Source: Steromphala cineraria
Taxonomy: Eukaryota > Mollusca > Gastropoda > Trochida > Trochidae
Length of the DNA stretch: 64,000 nt
Assembly (NCBI GenBank): GCA_916613615.1
Contig: OU744723.1
Span: forward strand, 26,930,710 to 26,994,709
Direction of reading: 5' to 3'
A program made the translations under genes and the position numbers. The notes under the pieces were generated by a model that was not told the origin of the DNA, did not search any database, and worked only from the letters and a program-made list of their open reading frames with translations. The first letter of the stretch is position 1. The number at the start of each line of letters is the position of its first letter. Shown here piece by piece: positions 55,061 to 64,000 of the stretch.

Positions 55061-55534
55061 TCAGTTGAATGAGGGAATTAGTTAGACAATAAACTGGCAT
55101 CTACATGTCATGTTCAAGACAAGTATTGTAATAAAGGACATGACGAAGAACCAGAGTTTATGTGCCGAACTTTCTCCTGCACGATTTGAGGAAAGCACCA
55201 AGTGCATTATTCATTATACTTTTCTCAAACTGGTGTGTTGGCCGTTTTTGTGTGTGTCCTACTTGACAGGTTTGTATTCCTGTCGCAGTTACCATTGGAA
55301 ATAATCCAAACTGCACGCTTACCAACATCGACACGCTGGCATTATGTACATGGACATTTGTTTCACAAGGATTTCAAGTCTATCTAGGTATATGGGCAAG
55401 ACTAGGATTTGGTTTCTTGTAGACTATTGTTCTGTTGAAGTACAGCAAATGTAGAAGTAGAAGTCACTGAAAATCACTTCAAAGAAGAATGAAAATTTGT
55501 CTCGAAATTTGACATTTCAGATCAGAGTGAGTTA

Positions 55535-55700
55535 TATCTGCATCGGTTGCCTGTCGCAAAGAGTAATCAGATAAGCGCCTTGACTGGCAGATACGTTTAT
55601 TGGCCCTGTTGTTAAATTCTGACCTCTCAGTTGGAATTCAAGTTCATGTGCGTGTCAGCAGCAGTTCACAGGTGCATTGTCATGGTCTCTTAACATGCGC
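55535..55700 (+). repeat. Diverged repeat shared with 60660-60810
   Basis: GTTGTTAAATTCTGACCTCT and GTGCATTGTCATGGTCTCTT occur in both, in the same order and orientation, 5.1 kb apart. Confidence 0.7.
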
Positions 55701-55899
55701 CCCTAAGTACAGAACAGGAAACTACCAATTTGTTTCTCATGAAAGTCATTCTTTTCGTTTTAAAGACGCCAATATAGCTATATATAAAATGTGTCATGAT
55801 TTTAAGTCTTTAAATTAATAACAAAAGTAAAAACCATTAGTGTTTTTGAATTTATACACAAGTACCATGTTTTTTTAAAACAAGTATTTGTCACAAAAG

Positions 55900-56920
55900 T
55901 GACAAGATCCCCCGCCGCAAATTGACAGAAAACATAATGTATACATAGAAACACTTGTCTACACTTATCATGCTACCAGATGTCATTTAGACAATAACAA
56001 ATCGACTGGTTCCTGGGTCTTCAAAATAAGAAGCCTTGTGCAAAAAAAGACGAGAATAACATATCGGCCTACTAAATGCATGTTGGTTTAACTGTGACTT
56101 GAAAAAAAATGTGTAAATCACCAAAACCAAATTGGCCGGTGTCTTCCTTAAATAGATCTATAAAAAGAATCCAGTGAATGACTCTTGAGATATCACACTC
56201 ACAAGCTTAACATGCAGGTAAATTGATGATAAATCCAAAGTTCTGCTGTGACCTTGAAAACAATGTGAAGGTCATCAAAATTGACTTTGTCCTGCGTATA
56301 CCCAATAAGATGCTTTGCTTAACTTATGAAGGTAATCTAGTAAACAGTTCTAGAGATTTCCTGCTGACAAGCCTTAAATGCAGATTTCAATGTTTCAATT
56401 GTCAAAGCCTCGCTGTGACCTTGAAAATAATGTGAAGGTCACCAAAATCAACTAGGTCCGGCGCCTAGCTAATAAGATGCAATATGTCAGTTATGAAGAG
56501 AATTCAGTAAGTGGTTCTTGAGAAATCCTGCTGATAAGCCTAAAATGCAGGTTTCAATGCTGAAATTTTCAAAGCCTCGTTGTGACCTTGAAAATAATGT
56601 GAAGGTCACCAAAATCAACTGGGCCCGGCGCCTTCCCAGTAAGATGCTTGGTGTAAGTTATGAAGAGAATCCAGTTAATGGTTCTTGAGATATCCCGTTG
56701 ACAAGGGTAAAATTTCAAAGATTCGTTGTGACCTTGTAATAAAGGTCAAGGTCATGAAACTCTATAGGGGGTGATGAAGCTATATACAGAAAATGAAAAG
56801 AATCTGGTCAATAGTTTTTGAGTTATTCAATTTTTCATTCGTATGGACGTACATGTACGTACGGAAGGACGGACACTGCCCAATACTATATCCCCCGCTA
56901 AACGCGCGGCGGGGGATAAT
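55900..56920. repeat. CCCCCGC-ended element with four tandem ~170-bp units
   Basis: The ends GATCCCCCGCCGC and GCGGCGGGGGATAAT face each other. Inside, TGACCTTGAAAATAATGTGA then AGGTCA recurs about every 170 bp (56250, 56415, 56585, 56727). Non-coding. Confidence 0.75.
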
Positions 56921-57354
56921 AAATAACAATGTTAAAAGATCGATAGTGAAATGCAATATATTATATTATTATTATTATAGTATAATTTGAAATATTACTG
57001 TGATCTTTGATGAACTGCAAGGCGTTTGTCTTAATTGTCTCTCTTTTTTCTCAGTAATTGTTTGGATTCAATTTGGAATTCGTTTGACCAAGGATTTTTA
57101 TGACAGAAGGTCTGATGTAATTCCTTGGTTTGACATACGTATAAGTAATAACGAGTCACTATTACCATTTTGATACGGGAATGGCCTTCTAAAACAGTTT
57201 TCCTCGTTACCTGCTTTTTTCTTTCTGTCATTCTCGGACGACAGCCCACCCGGTCAGAAAACCACATCACACAAAATCCCATTCCTTGTTGGTTTTAATT
57301 TAGGTTTCTCGAAAATAAGGACACATTTATACTACATATCTTTATCATAACAGC

Positions 57355-59270
57355 AAAAACATCGCGTCTGAATACTTTTCACCCAATGATCCTGGAGCTG
57401 ATAATTTAACAAATGAGTTTATCAAAGTCTTTATAACCCCAGCTATCGACCAGATATGTAAGTTGTTTAATGATATTTTCAACTGTGGTCACTTTCCAGA
57501 TCAATGGGCCACCTCAACAATCCACGCTCTACATAAAAAAGGAGATAATCTAAATCCAAATAATTACAAAGGAAATGCCATTAGTAGCTGCCTGGGAAAG
57601 TTATTTTGCAAAGTTATCAATGATCGAATCATAAAATTCTTTGAATCAAACTCAACTTTTGATCCCTGTCAGTCTGGTTTTAGAAAAGGTGTTCGTACTT
57701 CAGACAACTTATTCATTATCAAAACTATCATTGACAGTTTTAAAGTCAAGAAAAAGAAACTTTATACCTGTTTCATAGATTTTAAAAAGGCTTTTGACTC
57801 TGTAAATAGGGGATTGCTCCTCTCAAAATTGTATAAACAGGGTATAAATGGGAAAATATTGGACGTGGTATCATCTCTATATTCCAATGTGCACTACAAA
57901 GTAAAAACATCAGCTGGATTGTCTGAACCCTTTCTGTCAAATGTAGGTGTTCGTCATGGCTATATTCTTTCACCTACACTTTTCAACCTCTTCATTAATG
58001 ACCTCGTGTCTTAACTTGACATACCCAAAAATGGATTATGCTTGGATGGTTTGATGCTTGGTCATCTACTATTTGCAGATGACCTGGTTTTATTAACTGA
58101 TTCAACAACTAAACTGCAAATGTTGCTTGATAATCTGATCCACTATTGTACAAATAATTATATTGATATCAATATGAAGAAAACCAACATTGTGGTGTTT
58201 GGTTCATCAACCAAATCTAAGCAGGAGCAACCATGGACTATAAGCGACCACCCTGTACTGTCACTGATAAGTATACATATCTGGGAATTATACTCCACCA
58301 AAATGGAAAATTCAAACACTGTTTGGAAGCATTACAGAAAAAGAGACAACTAGCCTACCATTCTTTCATTTGTCTTATTTGGTAATGATTTGTCACCAGC
58401 TGTAAGCTGTAAGATATTTAGAGCTATCATTGAAACGATACTCCTTTATAATTGCGAAATCTGGGCTATGGGATATACCTCCTCCAAGTATTTAGACTCT
58501 TTTGGTTCAGAAAAATTACAATTGAAATTTTGTAAACGTATCCTGGGTGTATCCCGATCAACACATAATTGGGCATGCGGGGCTGAACTAGGTTTACTCC
58601 CGATCCAATATAATGTAATTAAATCCATATTTGCATTTCATGACCACCTGTGTTACTGTGTAATACTCAAAACATTGTGCTTCAACATGCTCTTAAACAT
58701 TGCATGGCTTTATCAAAACATAATAATATGTCATTCGGTGATCTATTATCAGCGTACAGTTTACAAAAGTTAAAGTCGCATTTCGAAACAAATTTTATCA
58801 ACTCTTTACAAGACCCCCCTCATCAATCATCAAAGAATAAACTTAGGACCTATAGACAATTTAAAAATAAAGTTACCTTTGAACCGTATCTTAATTGCCC
58901 AACAAAGTTACATCGAGTACATTTCACTAAGCTACGCTTAAGCGACCATAAGATATGACCATGATAGAGGCTGGACGCAGACATAGACCACGGATACCTC
59001 TAGACCAGCGATTGTGTAAAGTTTGTCACACACTGGAGGATGAGATGCATTTGAGAAGCAGATATTTATCATTTGTATCATTACCTGTAAGAGATAAACA
59101 AATATTGTATAATTTGTTAAATTCGAAAAATATTGATTCCATTAAATCTCTTGCAATTTATTTAAAACATGTATTCAATGTAAGAAATGTCACCGCCACT
59201 TGTACCACATCATTCATGAACTGTACTTGTACTATAGGCCTCAAGGTCTGAACTACTGAATAAACAAATC
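57355..59270 (+). mobile_element. 5'-truncated non-LTR retrotransposon with reverse transcriptase remains
   Basis: Reverse-transcriptase blocks run from SPNDPGADNLTNEF, FNCGHFPDQW and LHKKGD through FDPCQSGFRKG, CFIDFKKAFDSVNRGLL and LSPTLFNLFINDL. A stop and frame change at about 58014 separate these from LLFADDLVLL (catalytic F-A-D-D), then more frameshifts and a C-terminal Cys-rich motif (CKVCHTLEDEMH) at about 59017-59049. Several stops make it inactive. Clade not assigned: Jockey/CR1-like on motif style. Confidence 0.88.
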
Positions 59271-59271
59271 T

Positions 59272-59635
59272 AAAATCTGAGATGCATCATATTGTGTCAT
59301 GCACATGATACATCAAGGAACGTCACTGTCTTGTCCGTAACATTGCCGCTATAGACAATTATTTAAGAAATCTTGATAAGCACAACCAGTTTATATATAT
59401 TTTATCGAATAGAAGACCCGAATTAGTGGAAACCATCTGCTACCATATTTACAAATTTGCCAATAATGACACCACTGGAGAAAATGTATCATTATTGATT
59501 ATTACATTTGCTCAATGTCCATTTGTCATATATGTTTATTATTGTATGTATATTATGTAGCTTTAGAATATTGTCACTGTTTCAATGTGGAATGTAATGG
59601 CAATAAAATATGTTATTTTATCTTATCTTATCTGA
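59272..59635 (+). mobile_element. 3' end of a second LINE
   Basis: EMHHIVSCT then NYLRNLDKHNQFIYILSNRR repeats the Cys/His C-terminal type just passed, followed by AATAAAATATGTTATTTTAT and a (TTATC)n tail at about 59617-59635. Confidence 0.65.
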
Positions 59636-59639
59636 TCTC

Positions 59640-61310
59640 CTAACAATACTGTTACTCATTTGGCGTGTTAGGCTTTTTTTTTATTCCTATACGACAAAAA
59701 GGTGTGGGCTTTTATCAAATTGCAAGTCGGGTTTTTGTCTAGGCGGGAATATGTGACACTCATTAAGTCTGGACTTATATTCAGTCTTTGAAAAATAATA
59801 ATTCTCTTAAAGATTAGTTAATCAAATATAAGAAAGGAGCCTCAGAATAATAGCTGTGCCAATAGTTCTCTACGAAGCTAGGGTTGCTTTTCAAGAGGGG
59901 TTGTCATGTTAAGATGTTTTTAACTACAGTCTAAGGCTACCTTTTCGTTCTCATCATATAAGTGATATTTTATGTTCACAAATTATTTTATGAATTGTAC
60001 AATATATATTTGACCTTGTACAAATGATATTATATGTATAAACTAAAATGTCTCCATCAATTTCGCCTCAGCAGAAAATACCCCTCCCGATAGGACAGTT
60101 CCTTTAACACAAAATAATCACGGACACACATGAGATACAATGAAAACATGTCTGTCATATTCATTTATACTAACGCTTTCCGAATACTTTTACGAAAACG
60201 TTCGAATACTGATCCATTATGTATCATATAACCTACAAAAGATAACTGTTTCATATTTGAAATTCAATAAGGAAGTTCCAACCTCTTAAAATCCGAACAG
60301 TCGGGATTTTGCGCACTTAACAGATCCTTTTATTGAATGTTGTGATCAGTCTAAGTAAACCTATCCTCAATTATATCCGTTTCACTCCGATATTGAGTCT
60401 AGCAAAATGTAGTAGAGGGTCGCGTCATCCATCTTTCGAATTGACTAATCAGGGCTCGGCTTCCCATGTCGCAATAGTCTGCTTTCGCACATATAACGTT
60501 GGAAGGTATATAGCAAGTGTTATTGAGGCTAGGTTTACTTAGACTGTGTTAGATAGATAGATGTCCTTTCAATTTAGGGAGTAATGAGCATTTAGCAGTT
60601 ATCCGAGATATATTTTTGATTATTGTATCCAAACTTTCAAGAGACTTATGATATCTGAATCGAGTGCCTATCACAGAAAGTAGCAATCAGGTCAGCGAGA
60701 TGACTGGCATATCAGTTGATTAACCCCGTTGTTAAATTCTGACCTCTCAGTTGGAATTCAAGTGCGTATCAGCAGCAGCTCGCAAGTGCATTGTCATGGT
60801 CTCTTAACATAATATCGTCTCTTTAGCTTCTAATGAAGAGTTATCCTTTACTTTTCAAACTAAGAGTCTTTTAATGAATTCAGTATAACTCAAAGTAGCC
60901 ATTTAATTGCTAGATATAAAACATACTCATTAATTGTATGAATTGAATATAAAAGCAAAAGAAAAAACAATTTGAACTTTCAGGTCTATTTAATTCTATT
61001 TTCATCTAATTTCTAAATAAATCTACCATGTTAAAAGAACAGAGAGGGGACGTTTATAAAAACATAGATATTCTTACATTAACCATTCTTATTTATCCTT
61101 ATATACACTGTTACTCTTGCTGAATTTTATTAAAATCTGCTACAACGTTCTTTCTCAGGCTTGATAATTTTACCACGATGCTTATCCAACATCATATCTT
61201 ATCTGGAGAGGTGTTTTGTTTAGACAATTCTGAAAGTGACAGAACCATAAAACAGTAAACAAGAAAAGGCCGAACGAGCTGGAACTATTCTATATATAAT
61301 ATTATATAAT
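59640..61310. other. Intergenic stretch with repeat fragments
   Basis: Lone MITE end at 60080-60104 and the repeat partner at 60660-60810. No gene supported. Confidence 0.45.
60660..60810 (+). repeat. Diverged repeat shared with 55535-55700
   Basis: See the partner entry. The blocks CTGACCTCTCAGTTGGAATT and TGTCATGGTCTCTTAACAT are conserved. Confidence 0.7.
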
Positions 61311-61315
61311 ATAAT

Positions 61316-61805
61316 ATTTTGCATACCAAATTACGGTATTCTGTAAGTTCATTAAATTTGGATTTATTCAAAATTGGAATGAATACTGACCCCAAGTGCA
61401 CATGTGGTAATATCGAGAGCTCTTATCATTATTTTTTTGAATGTCCCCTATATCAAAACCAGAGAGACAATTTCATGTTAACACTGAAGCGCACATGTAA
61501 CTTAAATGTTTTGATCGATCTTAAACTTTTGTTAGAGGGAAGTGCAGACCTTTCATTTTCTCAAAATGTACATGTATTTAAATCAGTTCAATCATTCATT
61601 CATGATACCAAACGATTTGAGTAATACCGGTATAAGTGTATACAGTTCTCTTCTTGTTATTGTCTTTCTTTTGTACCCCTTTACTGTCCAGTATCTGTCA
61701 TCTTTGTGTATAAACATATGTATGTTCAATATTGTAAATACCAAGGAGAGGGTGTTCTAAGTTGGACAACTTGTTCCCAATCCTATTCTTTGTGAATAAA
61801 ATATG
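61316..61805 (+). mobile_element. 3' end of a non-LTR retrotransposon
   Basis: An open frame from before 61319 encodes LDLFKIGMNTDPKCTCGNIE then HYFFECPLYQNQRDNF, the CxCG..E..HyfFeCp.Y..qR motif at the end of many CR1/Jockey-type polyproteins. Stop at about 61622, then a 3' tail ending GTGAATAAAATATGTTTAAA. The 5' part is absent. Confidence 0.8.
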
Positions 61806-62037
61806 TTTAAACCAACTATTCTATACCCTGGGACAGCCAGACAGCAACACATGCCAGACCTAAACAGTGTCCAAGAAAGTATAGTGTGGCCTAGACTAAA
61901 TTTTAGTCTATGAAATGAAAATACATATTAAATGCAGTTTTCTACTATTAAAATTGAAAGGAGCCCACTGAAGCTGTTCATTGAAACTGCAGTGAGCTAG
62001 ACTTGCTATAATAATATAGACTTGTGTGGGTCTTTAA

Positions 62038-62394
62038 AGGGGCAGTAGCACGTTTTTTTGATAATTTTATATTTTAAAATTTTCACTGATAATTGTAAGT
62101 TAATGCTAAATGTATAATTTTGACAGTGACAAAAAGCTCATTACACAAACCAATCATCCATAGTCAGAGGACAAAGTTTGAAGATTCACATAGAATCAAC
62201 TGGCGGCCATTTTGTGTGAACACCTTTAATTCATTTTGTGTAAGAAAAAGGAATCTCATGGCTAAACTTTACGTTATATATTTGAATTATTACGGCTTCA
62301 TTTAGTTTAAATACATTGTCTTTCAATTGGAACCATTAATTTTAATTTTCCTGACATCACCTTATATTCCCCCTAAAAACGTGCTACTGTCCCT
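62038..62394. mobile_element. TTAA-flanked MITE, 357 bp, copy 2
   Basis: TTAA at 62034-62037 and 62395-62398. Same length and ends as 46405-46761, opposite orientation. The short frames it contains are mirrored in the other copy and are not genes. Confidence 0.88.
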
Positions 62395-62399
62395 TTAAA

Positions 62400-64000
62400 G
62401 ATATTTTGTTTCAGGGGCTGTTAGACAGACTAAGTGTGGCCTTTCAACTCCTTATCAGATATCTTCACCTATCATTTCTTCCACTGCTCTCTCTCTCTCT
62501 TTCTCTGTGTACATATATGTGCACTCACTGACACAACAATATCACAGAACAAATATGTTAACTACACATTTATGATTTAGTACCTTAAGATATGTATTTA
62601 TTATCGACGAAAATTGGAATGTTACACAACAGTGCTTAATATGTATCATAAACACCCAGAGAAGTACATCTACTGCATGGACATTCAGAGTTTACACAAC
62701 ACCATATACTAGCATATTTGAAAACGTGTATATTATAGATCTCAGATATACAGTAAAAAGGTTGGATTGATATTCTAATAAGAAATCTAAAACCAAAGAG
62801 CTATCAGTGGACAAAGTAAAAGAAGCATTTTATAAAAAGATTTGATTTGTGTACATATCATTTGTAAGTATCATTCTTTAATATGTAAATTAATCACAGA
62901 TGATCAGCAGACAGATCTTGGCTACAAAATCAAAATCACTGATAAGCATCGTGGGACTATTTGTAATTTAAAAAAAATATATATTTCATCAAACGTCATA
63001 ACTTACAGCATCCATAAAATCGAATGTTCTTATTTTAGCAGCTATCATTTTAAAGAGCCTTAATCCTTGATGCAGGAAGGTCTCATTTGTCCCTCTTTCC
63101 TCACAGTTGTTTTGAGGATTCATACGTATACGTACAAGAAATGCTGAGTTACTTTAGCTTCTTCGTCATGGCGTGTCCTTTAAAACGTTTTTCCTCATTA
63201 TCTTTTTACATTTCTTTCAGTGATTATCAGACAAACGCTAAAAGTTCAGCATTTGAACTCTGAAATAGGTCTGTAATACAGGCAGTTAATGTATCCAAAG
63301 CTTTTGCTACTGTTTGCTGAATCTTAATATAATTCTTTTGAACTCTGTTATATAATTAAGTGGGTACAGCAAACAGTTAAAGCAATAGCAATCTAATGAA
63401 TATATTAACCTTTGTCTGAGAGATCTAACTTGATCGATATTTGAAATATTTATACTTGGTATCTGCATGTTTATTAACAACACATACATTCAAAAATTAA
63501 AACGAATAAAAGATGAATAAAAAATTAATATCAGTGTTTATGTTTTAAAATTTATAGCACGTTTTCTACTCTTTTGAAGTAGCTGTCATCATGTCCGTAA
63601 CCGTTACTAACATATTATCTCTCAATGTCCGTAAAGTTTGTTTAATGGGCCATCAAACATTGAACATCAACATGTTCCCACGCAGTAAGGTTTGGGTGCA
63701 ATGCTACACTGAATTTTATTGCAGTATCACACATTGTTCCAGTCGATACTCGCAGGTTTCACCGCAACAATAGCATTGCATAGGCTTATCTTTCAATTTA
63801 TTTCAAAGCTGTTATATAAATGTTATCATTATTTCGTTCTTTTTAACCTTTTTCTTGATTCTTAAGCTATTATAAAGTGTGTATTTCCATTTTGTAAGTT
63901 GGTGGTGGCAGGTCGGTGAAATTTGGACAGGAACGTTATGGCCTTTATTCAATGGTTTTTTTTATCAAACAATTTATACAAGCTCTTTGACCTAAACAGG
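62400..64000. other. Unannotated right end
   Basis: AT-rich, with a short (CT)n run near 62487. No gene or clear transposon seen. Confidence 0.45.

Overview
The window is nuclear DNA from an animal, most likely a mollusc and probably a bivalve. The genes are split by GT-AG introns. The DNA is AT-rich and crowded with short palindromic and inverted-repeat transposons, tRNA-derived SINEs, non-LTR retrotransposon fragments, and repeat types I associate with molluscs, such as CCCCCG/CGGGGG-ended elements with (GTCC/GTCT)n runs and a TTTTACGCCGCTTGGGCAA-type repeat. The species is an inference. There is nothing prokaryotic here.

Three genes can be built exon by exon. (1) PSMB4, the proteasome beta-7 subunit, on + (1059-12891), seven exons and 257 residues. 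(2) GTF2A2, the TFIIA gamma subunit, on - (20819-16940), four coding exons and 109 residues, convergent with PSMB4. (3) A secreted or surface protein on - (46883-32630, C-terminus not found) with a signal peptide, two tandem three-finger Ly6/uPAR (LU) domains, a Thr-rich linker and at least two immunoglobulin domains. I do not recognise this architecture; it is the most interesting protein here. A weak candidate first exon lies on + near 52.64 kb. The rest of 47-64 kb looks intergenic, with LINE remnants at 57.4-59.6 and 61.3-61.8 kb.

The third gene is loaded with tandem repeats. An 8.2-kb array of 45-bp units (23304-31509) lies 3' of the last visible Ig exon. A 59-bp array (34362-37806) fills the intron between LU2 and Ig1. 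A 43-bp array (39660-41605, interrupted) fills the intron inside LU2. The two larger arrays show recent block duplications (1,920 bp and 588 bp).

PSMB4 introns hold a 2,285-bp element with 402-bp inverted arms, a nested pair of hAT-like elements, a SINE, a TTAA-flanked MITE and a broken tandem copy of the start of exon 3. GTF2A2 introns hold a palindromic MITE, a SINE, a phased array of five TGACGTCA sites and several hairpins. Many elements keep perfect target-site duplications, so boundaries can be given to the base. Two MITE families, each with three copies and 9-10 bp duplications, look Mutator-like; another has TTAA duplications and two copies of exactly 357 bp.
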